From NCBI RefSeq assembly GCF_001423085.1, contig NZ_LMNU01000001.1, positions 1,176,277 through 1,240,276 on the forward strand: DNA of 64,000 nt, written 5' to 3'. The translations under genes and the position numbers were made by a program. The stretch's first letter is position 1; each line of letters begins with the position of its first letter. Shown here piece after piece: positions 18,298 through 29,129 of the stretch. The DNA comes from Methylobacterium sp. Leaf125 (GTDB lineage Bacteria; Pseudomonadota; Alphaproteobacteria; Rhizobiales; Beijerinckiaceae). Below the pieces are notes generated by a model that made no database searches, had not been told where the DNA came from, and saw only the letters and a program-made list of their open reading frames with translations.

Positions 18298-19404
18298 TCA
18301 GGCGGCCGCGTGCTTCAGCTCCCGAATGATGGCGTCGCCCATCTCGGCAGTGCTGATCGGCGTGGTACCCTCGGCGGCGATGTCCCGGGTCCGGGCTCCC
18401 GAAGCCAGGGTGCGGGTGACGGCCGAGTCCAGGAGGTCGGCGGCCTCACCCAGGCCGAAGGAATAGCGCAAGCACATGGCAAGCGAACCGATCATGGCGA
18501 TCGGGTTCGCGTAGCCCTTGCCGGCGATGTCGGGGGCCGAGCCGTGGACCGGCTCGTAGAGGGCCTTGCGGCTGCCCTTGGCGTCGACGGCACCCAGCGA
18601 TGCGGAGGGCAGCATGCCGAGGGAGCCGGTGAGCATCGCCGCCACGTCCGACAGCACATCGCCGAACAGGTTGTCGGTCACGAGGACGTCATACTGCTTC
18701 GGGCGGCGGACCAGCTGCATGGCGCAGTTGTCGGCAAGCACGTGCTCCAGGCTGACGTCGCTGTACTCGGCGTGGACTCGGGTCACCACCTCCTTCCAGA
18801 GGACGCCCGACTTCATGACGTTGTGCTTCTCGGCCGAGGCGACCCGGCCCGAGCGCTTCCGGGCGAGGTCGAAGGCCACGTGAGCGATCCGCTCGATCTC
18901 CGCCGTGGTGTAGACCTGGGTGTCGACGGCACGCTTCGTACCGTCCGGAAGAGTGGTGATCTCCTTCGGCTCGCCGAAATAGACGCCGCCCGTGAGTTCG
19001 CGCACGATCATGATGTCGAGGCCCTCGACCAGCTCGCGCTTCAGGGCGGAGGCGTCGGCGAGGGCCGGGTAGCAAATCGCCGGGCGCAGGTTGGCGAAGA
19101 GGCCGAGATCCTTCCGCAAGCGCAGGAGGCCCGCCTCGGGTCGGATCTCGTAAGCGACATCCGCCCATTTCGGTCCGCCCACCGCGCCGAGCAGGATCGC
19201 ATCGGCGGCATCGGCCCGCGCCAGGGCCGCGTCGGTCAGCGGCTTCCCGTGGGCGTCGATGGCGCTGCCACCGACGAGGTCGCGCTCGATCTCGAAGCGG
19301 GCGAGACCCAGCGCGTCGAGGGCACCGATCACCTTCTCGACTTCTGCCATCACCTCGGGGCCGATGCCGTCGCCGGGGAGGAGGAGGAGCTTGTAGGAGG
19401 TCAT
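18298..19404 (-). CDS. leuB: 3-isopropylmalate dehydrogenase
   Basis: NAD-dependent oxidative decarboxylation of 3-isopropylmalate in leucine biosynthesis. It is 368 residues. The nucleotide/substrate motif GDGIGPE is at residues 11-17. The metal/substrate region [20 protein letters not shown] and the NAD-site [20 protein letters not shown] (20 residues) identify the decarboxylating dehydrogenase family. VGGPKWAD favours LeuB over isocitrate dehydrogenase. The start ATG at 19404 is canonical. It lies 62 bp downstream of ispA on the same strand and may be co-transcribed. Confidence 0.96.
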   Translation of the reverse strand: MTSYKLLLLPGDGIGPEVMAEVEKVIGALDALGLARFEIERDLVGGSAIDAHGKPLTDAALARADAADAILLGAVGGPKWADVAYEIRPEAGLLRLRKDLGLFANLRPAICYPALADASALKRELVEGLDIMIVRELTGGVYFGEPKEITTLPDGTKRAVDTQVYTTAEIERIAHVAFDLARKRSGRVASAEKHNVMKSGVLWKEVVTRVHAEYSDVSLEHVLADNCAMQLVRRPKQYDVLVTDNLFGDVLSDVAAMLTGSLGMLPSASLGAVDAKGSRKALYEPVHGSAPDIAGKGYANPIAMIGSLAMCLRYSFGLGEAADLLDSAVTRTLASGARTRDIAAEGTTPISTAEMGDAIIRELKHAAA

Positions 19405-19466
19405 GGGATCAACTCGCGATAGATGTTCGAAGGACGGGGGCGGTCAATCCGCCGTCGGATCAGGGG

Positions 19467-20429
19467 TCAGACCTTGCGCGCCACGGTGAATCGCGCCGCT
19501 TGGCGCAGGGTCTCGGCCTTGTCGCCCCAGGATGCCACGGCCTCCTCGCAGACGCCGACGAGGCGGTCGCATTCGGCACGGGCGCCGTCGAGGCCGAGGC
19601 GGTCGACGAGGGTCGCCTTTCCGGCGTCCTTGTCCTTGCCGGTGGCCTTACCCATGGCTTCCGACGAAGCCTCGCGGTCGAGGATGTCGTCGGCGATCTG
19701 GAAGGCCTGGCCCAGGGCGTGGCCGTAGCGCAGCAGCGCCTTGCGCTGGTCCGGCGTCGCGCCGCCGACGATCGCACCGGCTTCCACCGAGAAGGCCAGG
19801 ATCGCGCCGGTCTTCATCGCCTGGAGCTGCAGCGTGTCGTCGACGTCGAGGGAGACGGGGCCGAAGCGACCTTCCGCCCCGAGGTCGAGAAGCTGGCCGC
19901 CGACCATACCGCCGAGACCCGAGGCCTTCGCGAGGCCGAGCACGAGATCGGCGCGCACGGCAGGGTCGGGCTGCCAGGCGGCGTCGGCCAGAATCTCGAA
20001 GGCAAGCGTCTGGAGGGCATCGCCCACCAGGATCGCGGTGGCCTCGTCATAGGCCTTGTGCACGGTGGGCTTGCCGCGGCGCATGTCGTCGTCGTCCATG
20101 GCAGGCATGTCGTCGTGGACGAGGGAGTAGCAGTGCACCAGCTCGATGCCCGAGCCGGCCGCGAGGGCTCCGGTCTCGGAACCACCCAGCATCCGGGCGG
20201 TCTCGATGGCGAGGAACGGACGCAGGCGCTTGCCGCCGCCGAGCACGGCGTGGCGCATCGCTTCCATCAGGCGCACCGGGCGGGTGATCTCGCCGGCTTG
20301 CGTCTCCGGGGTGAGTCGCTCGGCGAGGTAGGCCTCGACCGTGTCCGCGACCGTGGCAAGCCTGTGGGAAAACGCGTCGACCGGGGCATCCGCCTTGACC
20401 GAAGCGTGGGATCCTTGCGTTGAGGTCAT
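19467..20429 (-). CDS. ispA: Farnesyl/geranylgeranyl-type polyprenyl diphosphate synthase
   Basis: Short-chain trans-isoprenyl diphosphate synthase that condenses IPP with allylic diphosphates, feeding hopanoids, quinones and carotenoids. It is 320 residues. The first Asp-rich motif begins at D106 (HDDMPAMDDDDMRRG) and the second reads DDILD near residue 247. GGGKRLRP at 64-71 is the IPP-binding motif. The FARM region and length fit FPP synthase, but chain length cannot be fixed by eye. The start is the ATG at 20429, divergent from mtgA with a gap of only 30 bp. Confidence 0.92.
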   Translation of the reverse strand: MTSTQGSHASVKADAPVDAFSHRLATVADTVEAYLAERLTPETQAGEITRPVRLMEAMRHAVLGGGKRLRPFLAIETARMLGGSETGALAAGSGIELVHCYSLVHDDMPAMDDDDMRRGKPTVHKAYDEATAILVGDALQTLAFEILADAAWQPDPAVRADLVLGLAKASGLGGMVGGQLLDLGAEGRFGPVSLDVDDTLQLQAMKTGAILAFSVEAGAIVGGATPDQRKALLRYGHALGQAFQIADDILDREASSEAMGKATGKDKDAGKATLVDRLGLDGARAECDRLVGVCEEAVASWGDKAETLRQAARFTVARKV

Positions 20430-20459
20430 GTTCGGTCGGGCCTTCGGTCAGACGGTGTC

Positions 20460-21245
20460 GTGTCGTGGGCGGGGGAGGTTCGAATTCAGGATCGGGAGGA
20501 GAGCGACGAGCAGCCGTTGCGGCAGGTTTCGGCGCGTCCGCTGGCGATGCGCGAGGCATCCGGCAGGAAACGGGCGAGAGGCTTGCGACGGATCGTCAAC
20601 CTCATTCTGCTCCTCCCCGTCATCGGCCTCGTCCTCTTATTGTCGCTCGCGCTCGTCTATAGTGCGCTGACCCCGCCCTCAACCCTGATGCTCGGACGAT
20701 GGTTGACGCTGCAATCCGTCGACCGCCAGGCGGTGGGGCTCGACGCGATCTCACCCTATCTCGTCCAGGCGGTCATCGCCTCGGAGGACCAGCGCTACTG
20801 CCTGCACAACGGTGTGGATTGGGGTGCCCTGCGGGAGGTCGTCGACGACGAGGAGGGTCCCAGCCGCGGCGCCTCGACGATTTCGATGCAGACGGTGAAG
20901 AACGTCTTCCTGTGGCCGGGCCGCTCGGTGATCCGCAAGGCTCTCGAGATACCTCTGGCCGTGGTGGCCGACACCCTGTGGGGCAAGCCGCGCACCCTGG
21001 AGATCTATCTCAACATCGCCGAGTGGGGGGAGGGGGTGTTCGGGGCCGAAGCCGCCGCCCGGCGCTGGTTCGGCAAGCCAGCCCGCGCCCTGACCCGCGG
21101 GGAGGCGGCGCTCCTGGCCGCTGTGCTGCCGAACCCGATCCTGCGCAATCCGGCCTTGCCGTCACGCGGCGTCCGGGCTCAGGCCGCCCGGATCCAGGCG
21201 CGGATGAATGGCGTGTCGGGGCTCATGGGCTGCCTCAAGCGGTAG
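20460..21245 (+). CDS. mtgA: Monofunctional biosynthetic peptidoglycan transglycosylase
   Basis: GT51 glycosyltransferase that polymerises lipid II at the inner membrane. One N-terminal transmembrane segment (LILLLPVIGLVLLLSLALVY) follows an Arg-rich cytoplasmic tail. The catalytic signature is ASEDQRYCLHNGVDWGAL, with SRGASTISMQTVKN and KPRTLEIYLNIAEWGEGVFG (20 residues) as further GT51 motifs; Glu in SEDQ and Glu in EIYLN are the expected catalytic residues. There is no transpeptidase domain. The start is uncertain: GTG at 20460 (261 aa) or ATG at 20547 (232 aa), both ahead of the membrane segment. Confidence 0.92.
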   Translation: MSWAGEVRIQDREESDEQPLRQVSARPLAMREASGRKRARGLRRIVNLILLLPVIGLVLLLSLALVYSALTPPSTLMLGRWLTLQSVDRQAVGLDAISPYLVQAVIASEDQRYCLHNGVDWGALREVVDDEEGPSRGASTISMQTVKNVFLWPGRSVIRKALEIPLAVVADTLWGKPRTLEIYLNIAEWGEGVFGAEAAARRWFGKPARALTRGEAALLAAVLPNPILRNPALPSRGVRAQAARIQARMNGVSGLMGCLKR

Positions 21246-21349
21246 CCCGGGGCCACGGGATCGGCTACCTGCCGCCCCAGACCCTCGTCGCGGTGCTGAT
21301 CCGCGACCACGATGTGCCCCTGCGCGGCCCCACGGGCGAAAGACGGACG

Positions 21350-21916
21350 ATGACCCAGCCGACCTTCGAACTCACTCTCGAGCGCATCGCGCTGATTCGC
21401 CGAATGGTGGTGGCCTGGAACCCCGAGGGTGTGGGGGCGCCCATCGTCCATCCCGACGCGCCCTACGGCAGCACGGATCGCGACGGCGACATCTTCAACG
21501 TCACCGGCGACGACGACGGGGCCGACGAGGAGCATCGGGCCCTGGGCGATGCGCTCGCGGTGTTCACCACCAACGCCGTCCTCAAGCCAGGGCGCTACGC
21601 CTATCACAACACCCTGGCAAAGCTCGCCTCCGACGATGTCGGCGACGTCTTTCGCGATGCGGCCACCGGCGAGACGCCCGAGCACGTCACCTTCGACGTC
21701 ACGGCTGAGCAGGTCGCCCGCGTCAAGGCCCTGACGATCCGCTGGGACGCCGCCCGCGACGTGCCGGCGGTCGACACCGAGGCGCCCTACGGCCCGGGCA
21801 TCGACCTGCCGAGCGAGCACCGCGAGATGCAGCCGGTGCTCCAGATCTTCCTGCGCTACGCCGATCTCGGCCCGGGCGACTTCAGCCGCACGGCATCGGG
21901 CTGGCAGCCGGCTTAG
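21350..21916 (+). CDS. Hypothetical protein with an internal tandem domain duplication
   Basis: 188 residues from the ATG at 21350; family unknown to me. It consists of two related units. Unit A (about 6-86) contains LERIALIRRMVVAWNPEGVG and then PDAPYGSTD, ending FTTNAVLKPGRYAY. Unit B (about 115-181) contains AEQVARVKALTIRWDAARDV and then TEAPYGPGID, ending FLRYADLGPGDFSR. No signal peptide, membrane segment or Cys is present, so a soluble cytoplasmic protein is likely. It lies 104 bp after mtgA and 80 bp before the phosphatase gene, so it may be read with either. The longer upstream frame is a shadow over mtgA. Confidence 0.75.
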   Translation: MTQPTFELTLERIALIRRMVVAWNPEGVGAPIVHPDAPYGSTDRDGDIFNVTGDDDGADEEHRALGDALAVFTTNAVLKPGRYAYHNTLAKLASDDVGDVFRDAATGETPEHVTFDVTAEQVARVKALTIRWDAARDVPAVDTEAPYGPGIDLPSEHREMQPVLQIFLRYADLGPGDFSRTASGWQPA

Positions 21917-21996
21917 AGGTCTCGAACGACGCAGGAGGCGAACGGATCGGTTCGCAGGAACGTTGGCCTCGGAGAACAAGCCGAGGATGATGACGG

Positions 21997-22761
21997 ATGC
22001 TGCAACGCTGGCCGAGCCGGATCTGGGTCGTCCGACACGGCGAGAGTGCGGGCAACGTCGCGCGCGATGCAGCCCATGAGGCCGGGCTGGAGCGCATCGA
22101 CATCGCTGAGCGCGACGTCGACGTTCCGCTGAGTGATCGCGGCCGTCAGCAGGCCGACGCGCTCGGGCGCTGGTTTTCCGAGATGCCGGACGGGGAGCGC
22201 CCGAACGTGGTGCTCACCTCGCCCTACCTCCGGGCGCAGCAGACCGTTGCGGGCATTCGCCGGGCCGGCGGCATCGCGTCGGACGCGCTCGACGACGTGG
22301 TCGACGAGCGACTGCGCGAGAAGGAGCTCGGTCTGCTCGACCGGCTCACCCGAACCGGCATCGAGGCGCTTCATCCGGAACAGGCCGAATTGCGGGCCCG
22401 CCTCGGAAAATTCTACTATCGTCCGACCTGCGGCGAGAGCTGGTGCGACGTGATCCTGCGCCTGCGCGGCGCTATGGATACGATCTCCCTGCATCATGGC
22501 GAGAAGCGCGTCCTGATCGTCGCCCATCAGGTCGTGGTGCTCTGTCTGCGCTACCTCATCGAAAATCTCACCGAGGCCGAGATCCTGGGCATCGACGCCG
22601 AGGGTGATGTGCTGAACTGCTCCGTCACCGAATACGGCTTCCGAGCCGAGGCCGGGTCCACCGGGCGGCTCCTCCTCGAACGCTACAACTTCGTCGCCCC
22701 GGTGCAGCGGGCCGGCGCCCCCGTCACCGCCGAACCCTCGCTGACGGGAGACGTGCGATGA
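21997..22761 (+). CDS. Histidine phosphatase superfamily protein
   Basis: Predicted phosphatase/mutase of the phosphoglycerate mutase-like branch, 254 residues. The catalytic RHGES(A)GN motif is at residues 13-20 with the phospho-accepting His14; the second catalytic His lies in VAHQVVVL, and SPYLRAQQT is the usual substrate-site Arg segment. The substrate is not predictable. The stop overlaps the start of the next gene by 4 bp (ATGA), so the two are probably translationally coupled. Confidence 0.9.
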   Translation: MLQRWPSRIWVVRHGESAGNVARDAAHEAGLERIDIAERDVDVPLSDRGRQQADALGRWFSEMPDGERPNVVLTSPYLRAQQTVAGIRRAGGIASDALDDVVDERLREKELGLLDRLTRTGIEALHPEQAELRARLGKFYYRPTCGESWCDVILRLRGAMDTISLHHGEKRVLIVAHQVVVLCLRYLIENLTEAEILGIDAEGDVLNCSVTEYGFRAEAGSTGRLLLERYNFVAPVQRAGAPVTAEPSLTGDVR

Positions 22762-23654
22762 CCGGGACCGAACTCGACGCGGCCTGCCTGCGGGCCCGTC
22801 CGCTTCCGACCCCGGAGGCTGGAAGCAAGGACGACCGCGGCAGCGTTCTCGTCCTGGGTGGCTGCGCCGAGGTGCCGGGCGCTGTCTTCCTCGCCGGCGT
22901 CGCGGCCCTGCGGGCCGGTGCGGGCAAGCTGAAGATCGCCTCGGTACGAAGCGTCGCCGTGGCGATGGCCCTGGCCGTGCCCGAGGCCATGGTGATCGGC
23001 CTCCCGGAGACCGACGCGGGCGAGATCGAGGCGGAGGCTGCGGCCCCCCGTATCGCCGGGGCGGCGCAGCGCTGCGACGCGGTGCTGCTCGGGCCCGGCA
23101 TGAACACCTGCGACATCACGACGACCCTGGTCCGGACGCTGCTCGCAGAGCAGAACGAGACCGCCTACGTCCTCGATGCCGGCGCGATCTGCGGCCTGTC
23201 TCCCCATGCCGCGACGGTGCGCGCCCTTCAAGCCCCGCCGGTGCTGACACCGCATGCGGGCGAGATGGCGCAACTCCTCGATTGGGATCGCGAGGCGGTC
23301 GAGGCCGAACCCCTGAAGGCGGCTCTGCGCGCTGCCGAGCTGCTGCGGGCCGTGGTCATCATGAAGGGGGCTGAGAGCTGGATCGTCGCCCCCGACGGTG
23401 CGCACTGGCACTACGACGGCGGCGGCGTCGGTCTCGCGACTTCCGGCTCCGGCGACGCCCTCGCGGGACTCATCACGGGCATCCTTGCGCGGGGCGCCGA
23501 TCCGCTGACGGCCGCCCTCTGGGGGGTCTACCTCCACGGTGAGGCAGGCGCCCGCCTCGCGAAATCGGTCGGGCCCGTAGGGTTTCTCGCCCGGGAGATC
23601 TCGGGCGAGGTGCCGCAGATCCTCCGGGAGTTCTCCGCAACACCGTCGCTCTAG
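22758..23654 (+). CDS. ADP/ATP-dependent NAD(P)H-hydrate dehydratase (YjeF C-terminal domain type)
   Basis: Predicted metabolite-repair enzyme that dehydrates damaged NADHX/NADPHX back to NAD(P)H. It is 298 residues with the ribokinase-like fold: GSVLVLGGCAEVPGAVFLAG near residue 30, LTPHAGEMAQLL (substrate loop) and the anion-hole/nucleotide motif GSGDALAGLITGIL. It lacks the N-terminal epimerase domain found in fused bacterial Nnr proteins, so the epimerase must be encoded elsewhere. It overlaps the phosphatase gene by 4 bp. Confidence 0.88.
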   Translation: MTGTELDAACLRARPLPTPEAGSKDDRGSVLVLGGCAEVPGAVFLAGVAALRAGAGKLKIASVRSVAVAMALAVPEAMVIGLPETDAGEIEAEAAAPRIAGAAQRCDAVLLGPGMNTCDITTTLVRTLLAEQNETAYVLDAGAICGLSPHAATVRALQAPPVLTPHAGEMAQLLDWDREAVEAEPLKAALRAAELLRAVVIMKGAESWIVAPDGAHWHYDGGGVGLATSGSGDALAGLITGILARGADPLTAALWGVYLHGEAGARLAKSVGPVGFLAREISGEVPQILREFSATPSL

Positions 23655-23656
23655 CT

Positions 23657-23679
23657 GGGTCCCTGGGGGAGGGGGACCC
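23657..23679. terminator. Hairpin between convergent dehydratase and argG
   Basis: gggtccc and gggaccc form a 7-bp stem with a 9-nt purine loop in the 38-bp convergent gap. No T tract is present. A shared, possibly Rho-assisted, terminator is the simplest reading. Confidence 0.35.
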
Positions 23680-23692
23680 GGCCCGGTTCGCC

Positions 23693-24934
23693 TCAGGCGC
23701 CGAGCTTCTTCTTGCGCTGGGCAAGCGTGCGCAGGCGCAGGGCGTTGAGCTTGATGAAGCCGGCCGCGTCGCGGTGATCGTAGGCCACGGCGCCCTCCTC
23801 GAAGGTCACGAGGTCCTGGTCGTAGAGGGAATTCGGGCTGGTGCGACCGATGACGTGGACGCCGCCCTTGTAGAGCTTCAACCGGACTTCGCCGGTGACC
23901 ATCTCCTGGCTCTTGTCGATCAGGGCTTGCAGCATCTCGCGCTCGGGCGAGAACCAGAAGCCGTTGTAGATCAGCTCCGCGTATTGCGGCATCAGCTGGT
24001 CCTTGAGGTGTGCGGCACCCCGGTCCAGCGTGATCGACTCGATGGCGCGGTGGGCGGGGAGCAGGATGGTGCCGCCCGGCGTCTCGTACATGCCGCGGCT
24101 CTTCATGCCGACGAAGCGGTTCTCGACGAGGTCGAGGCGGCCGATGCCGTTGTCGTGGCCGAGCTGGTTGAGCTTGGCGAGGAGGCTCGCGGGCGACAGC
24201 CGCGCGCCGTCGATGGAGACCGCGTCTCCCTTCTCGAAGCCGATGGTGATCACGGTCGGCGTATCCGGCGCCTCCTCGGGCGACCGGGTGCGCGAGTAGA
24301 CGTAATCCGGCACCTCGTCGGCGGGATCCTCCAGCACCTTGCCCTCCGAGGAGGCGTGCAGGAGGTTGGCATCCACCGAGAACGGGCTCTCGCCGCGCTT
24401 GTCCTTGGAAATCGGGATCTGGTGCTGCTCGGCGAAGGCGATCAGCTGCTCGCGGCTCTTCAAATCCCACTCGCGCCAGGGGGCGATGACCGTGACGTCG
24501 GGCTTCAGGGCATAGTAGCCGAGCTCGAACCGAACCTGATCGTTGCCCTTGCCGGTGGCACCGTGACAGACCGCGTCCGCCCCGAGCCTCTCGGCGATCT
24601 CGATCTGCTTCTTGGCGATGAGCGGCCGGGCGATGGAGGTGCCGAGAAGATAGACGCCCTCGTACTGGGCATTCGCCCGGAACATCGGGAAAACGTAGTC
24701 GCGTACGAATTCCTCGCGCAGATCCTCGATGAAGATGTTCTCGGGCTTGATGCCGAGCAGTTCGGCCTTCTTGCGGGCCGGCTCGAGCTCCTCGCCCTGG
24801 CCGAGATCGGCCGTGAAGGTGATGACTTCGCAGCCATAGGTGGTCTGCAGCCACTTCAGGATGATCGAGGTGTCGAGGCCGCCCGAATAGGCGAGCACGA
24901 CCTTGTTGACGGGCTTCGGGTTCGCGTCGGTCAT
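23693..24934 (-). CDS. argG: Argininosuccinate synthase
   Basis: ATP-dependent condensation of citrulline and aspartate in arginine biosynthesis. It is 413 residues. The ATP pyrophosphatase motif AYSGGLDTS is at residues 15-23; also present are [27 protein letters not shown] and [15 protein letters not shown]. The start is the ATG at 24934 ([19 protein letters not shown]); an upstream open extension to 25144 is rejected as Arg/Ala-rich. It appears monocistronic, ending 38 bp from the convergent dehydratase. Confidence 0.97.
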   Translation of the reverse strand: MTDANPKPVNKVVLAYSGGLDTSIILKWLQTTYGCEVITFTADLGQGEELEPARKKAELLGIKPENIFIEDLREEFVRDYVFPMFRANAQYEGVYLLGTSIARPLIAKKQIEIAERLGADAVCHGATGKGNDQVRFELGYYALKPDVTVIAPWREWDLKSREQLIAFAEQHQIPISKDKRGESPFSVDANLLHASSEGKVLEDPADEVPDYVYSRTRSPEEAPDTPTVITIGFEKGDAVSIDGARLSPASLLAKLNQLGHDNGIGRLDLVENRFVGMKSRGMYETPGGTILLPAHRAIESITLDRGAAHLKDQLMPQYAELIYNGFWFSPEREMLQALIDKSQEMVTGEVRLKLYKGGVHVIGRTSPNSLYDQDLVTFEEGAVAYDHRDAAGFIKLNALRLRTLAQRKKKLGA

Positions 24935-25142
24935 GGGCTCGCTTCCGGTTCGGGCGTCGTGTGCGTCGGCGTTTCGCGCCTCCGCGTCGTGATTGCGGCG
25001 GCTTATCAGCGGAGCGCGGGGCCGTGCAACCGCTGTGCCGTCCGACGCGTTCGCTCGGCGTGGCCGTGGTCGTGAACCGCCTTGTCGCGAGCCTGCAGGC
25101 GGGCGACACTCACGACCATTCTCGATCCCGGAGATTCGACGC

Positions 25143-25769
25143 ATGCCGCGCAGGCCGACCCTCGAATTCTGGTACGAGTTCGCATCGACCTATTCCTACC
25201 TCTCGGCCATGCGGATCGAGGCCCTGGCAGAAGCGGCCGATGTCGAGATCCGCTGGCGTCCGTTCCTGGTCGGGCCCATCTTCGCCGCGCAGGGCTGGAA
25301 TTCCTCGCCGTTCAACCTCTACGCCGCCAAGGGGCGTCACATGTGGCGGGACGTCGAGCGCGAGGCGGCGCGCCTCGGCCTGCCGTCGCTGAAGCGCCCG
25401 GATCCCTTCCCGCAGAACAGCCTGAGCGCCACCCGCGCGGCGACCTACGGCATGGACCACGACTGGCTCGTGCCCTTCTCGAAGGCGGTCTACGAGGCCG
25501 AGTTCGGGCGCGGCCAGTCGATCGCCGAGCCGCCTGCCGTGGTGTCGATCCTCAACGGCCTCGGTCTCGACGGAACCATCATCCTGAAGCAGGCTGCGGC
25601 GGAGACCAACAAGGGGCGGCTGCGCGTCAACGGCGAGGAGGCGCGCTCTCGCGGGATCTTCGGCGCACCGACCTTCCTGACCAATGACGGCGAATTGTTC
25701 TGGGGCAACGACCGCCTGGAACAGGCCCTCGCCTGGGCGGCGGGGGACCGGCCCGGCGCGATGCGCTGA
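25143..25769 (+). CDS. DsbA-family / 2-hydroxychromene-2-carboxylate isomerase-like protein
   Basis: 208 residues from the ATG at 25143 ([15 protein letters not shown]). The thioredoxin-like kappa-GST fold is suggested by [17 protein letters not shown] at the N-terminus, [10 protein letters not shown], and the conserved cis-Pro region GIFGAPTF near residue 175. There is no CxxC motif: the active-site position is a Ser/Thr stretch, as in glutathione-dependent HCCA isomerases. It could act on an aromatic catabolite or be a glutathione transferase; no aromatic pathway gene is adjacent, so the specific activity is open. Confidence 0.85.
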   Translation: MPRRPTLEFWYEFASTYSYLSAMRIEALAEAADVEIRWRPFLVGPIFAAQGWNSSPFNLYAAKGRHMWRDVEREAARLGLPSLKRPDPFPQNSLSATRAATYGMDHDWLVPFSKAVYEAEFGRGQSIAEPPAVVSILNGLGLDGTIILKQAAAETNKGRLRVNGEEARSRGIFGAPTFLTNDGELFWGNDRLEQALAWAAGDRPGAMR

Positions 25770-25870
25770 GGCCGACCGGCGGGGCGGCGCTGGCGGTCGG
25801 GCACCGGTGGGTCTAGAAGCCGGGCGGTTTTCCGCACGCTTTCCCGATCCCCCGCTACCAGGGCCGCCCC

Positions 25871-26581
25871 ATGAGCTTCGCGTTACCGAGCCTCGACCGC
25901 CGGCGATTCCTCCTCGCCTCCACCGGCTTCGCTGCCGGCCTTGCGATTTCCGGGGAGAGTTCGGCTCAGGGCTATGGCCAGGCGTTCAAGGTGGACAACG
26001 ATGAGGGACGCCCGGTCGCGAACATGCGCCTGCCCGGCGAGATCGTCGGTGAGATCCCGGCCCTGCGCGGCCTGACCTATGTCGGATCGGCCGAGGCCGA
26101 GACGACCCTGTACGAGTTCTTCGACTACAATTGCCCTTATTGCCGGAAGGCGGCAGCCGACATGGTCTCCCTCAGCGAGAGCGACCCGTCGCTGCGAATC
26201 GGTCTGATCAACAATCCCATTCTCGCGGTACAATCGGCCCAGGCCGCCAAGGTCGCCCTGGCAATCCAGCGCAAGCTCGGATCGGCCGCCGCCTGGACCC
26301 TCTATCGGACGCTGCTGGCCAAGCCCGGCAAGATCGACGGGCCCGGCGCCCTCCAGGCCGCCGCCAAGCTCGGTGTGCCCGCCGCCGAGATCGAGAGCAT
26401 CGCCGACAGCGAGGAGGTGCGCCTCGCCCTCAAGGCCCAGATGCGCATGGCCGCGGATCTGGGCCTCACCGCGACCCCCTCCTACGTTCTGGGCAATACG
26501 GGCCTTCTCGGCCATCCCGGCCCAAAGGCGCTGGCCCGGATGGTCGCCGCGACCCGGCGCTGCGACCGCATCGCCTGCTGA
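25871..26581 (+). CDS. Tat-exported DsbA-like thiol-disulfide protein
   Basis: 236 residues. A twin-arginine signal is visible (DRRRFLLASTGFAAGLAIS, residues 9-27) with likely cleavage after SSAQ. The mature domain has the thioredoxin-fold active site C88-P-Y-C91 in DYNCPYCRK and the cis-Pro segment TATPSYVLG late in the protein, so it is probably a periplasmic disulfide oxidoreductase of the DsbA/DsbG (Com1-like) branch. Tat export of a Dsb-type protein is seen in other alphaproteobacteria. It lies 101 bp after the isomerase-like gene. Confidence 0.9.
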   Translation: MSFALPSLDRRRFLLASTGFAAGLAISGESSAQGYGQAFKVDNDEGRPVANMRLPGEIVGEIPALRGLTYVGSAEAETTLYEFFDYNCPYCRKAAADMVSLSESDPSLRIGLINNPILAVQSAQAAKVALAIQRKLGSAAAWTLYRTLLAKPGKIDGPGALQAAAKLGVPAAEIESIADSEEVRLALKAQMRMAADLGLTATPSYVLGNTGLLGHPGPKALARMVAATRRCDRIAC

Positions 26582-26670
26582 GGCGGCCTCACCTTCGCCA
26601 CCGTTTGTCCGCATCGGAACAGGGTTCGGCATCTCGCGTTGCACAACGCTCCGGCACAAGTGCCCTCGTC

Positions 26671-26699
26671 TTGCGCCCCCCGGACACGCATGCTAGGCC
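26671..26699 (+). promoter_or_regulatory. atpH: Weak candidate promoter of the ATP synthase operon
   Basis: TTGCGC (26671-26676) and TAGGCC (26694-26699) are 17 bp apart in the 255-bp gap before atpH, preceded by an AT-richer patch. The -10 box is poor, so the call rests mainly on position and spacing. Confidence 0.3.
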
Positions 26700-26836
26700 C
26701 TCGCCGCGCCGGAAGGGCGGGCTTTTCATGGCTCGCGCAGACCGGCACGTTCCCAATCCTGACGGTTTCAGAGCCCGCGCCGAACACGGCGCGACGCGGC
26801 CGGAGCCCTCAGGCAGGATTGAAGAGAGAGCGGCGC

Positions 26837-27409
26837 GTGGCGCAGAACGGTTCCGAGGCGGGTTCCCCGGTTGCAGGCGTAGCGGCACGCTACGCGTCGG
26901 CCTTGTTCGAGCTGGCGCGCGACGAGCGCGACATCGATGGCGTGGCGGCGAGCCTCGACCAGTTCGGTGCGATGCTCAACGAGAGTGCCGACCTGCGCCG
27001 CTTCGTGCGCAGCCCGGTCTTCACGGGTGCCGAACAGGAAGCCGCCATCGTCGCGCTTCTGGAAAAGTCCGGCATTGGTGGCATCGGCGGCAACTTCATC
27101 CGTCTCGCAGCCGCCAACCGTCGTCTGTTCGCACTCCCCGACATGATCCGTGCCTTCCGCACCCTGGTGCGCGAATCGAAGGGCATCGTCCGCGCCGAGG
27201 TGACCGTCGCCGAGCGTCCGTCCGACGCCGTCGTCGAGGAGATCAAGGCCTCCCTGCGCGACGTGGCGCGCTCCGAGATCGACCTCGATCTCAAGATCGA
27301 TCCCAGCCTGATCGGCGGCCTCGTGGTCAAGATCGGCAGCCGCATGGTGGACGCATCCCTGCGCACCAAGCTCAACGGAATTCGCCTCGCGATGCGGGAA
27401 GCCCGGTAA
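26837..27409 (+). CDS. atpH: F1 ATP synthase delta subunit
   Basis: Peripheral-stalk subunit linking F1 to the b subunits of F0. It is 190 residues from the GTG at 26837 (MAQNGSEAGSPVAGVAARYA), chosen because OSCP/delta similarity starts at VAARYASALFELA. The C-terminal signature DLKIDPSLIGGLVVKIGSRMVDASLRTKL (positions about 152-180) is diagnostic. It opens the atpHAGDC operon; F0 genes are absent here, as usual in alphaproteobacteria, where they form a separate locus. Confidence 0.94.
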   Translation: MAQNGSEAGSPVAGVAARYASALFELARDERDIDGVAASLDQFGAMLNESADLRRFVRSPVFTGAEQEAAIVALLEKSGIGGIGGNFIRLAAANRRLFALPDMIRAFRTLVRESKGIVRAEVTVAERPSDAVVEEIKASLRDVARSEIDLDLKIDPSLIGGLVVKIGSRMVDASLRTKLNGIRLAMREAR

Positions 27410-27478
27410 GGGCCTTCGAGGCCCGACCGCTTCCCGTTCCCAACCCCATTCATTCAATCCAAGACAAGAGGCCCGACG

Positions 27479-29008
<1,530 letters not shown>

Positions 29009-29029
29009 GACGCGGCATCGACAACGAAA

Positions 29030-29091
29030 CCGGTCGCCCGCGGGCGACCGGATCTTGAGCGAGCGCAGGCGCCCGGGTCGTCCGGGCGCCT
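29030..29091. other. Two perfect tandem hairpins between atpA and atpG
   Basis: First, a 22-bp perfect palindrome (11-bp arms, ccggtcgcccg and its complement) at 29030-29051. Second, a 10-bp perfect stem, aggcgcccgg / ccgggcgcct, with loop gtcgt at 29067-29091. Neither is followed by a T tract, so they are unlikely to stop the operon. They may mark an RNA-processing or mRNA-stabilising site that sets the alpha:gamma expression ratio. Confidence 0.65.
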
Positions 29092-29129
29092 CGCCTTGAG
29101 CGGCAGCGGATGGATCTGGAAGTCACCCC

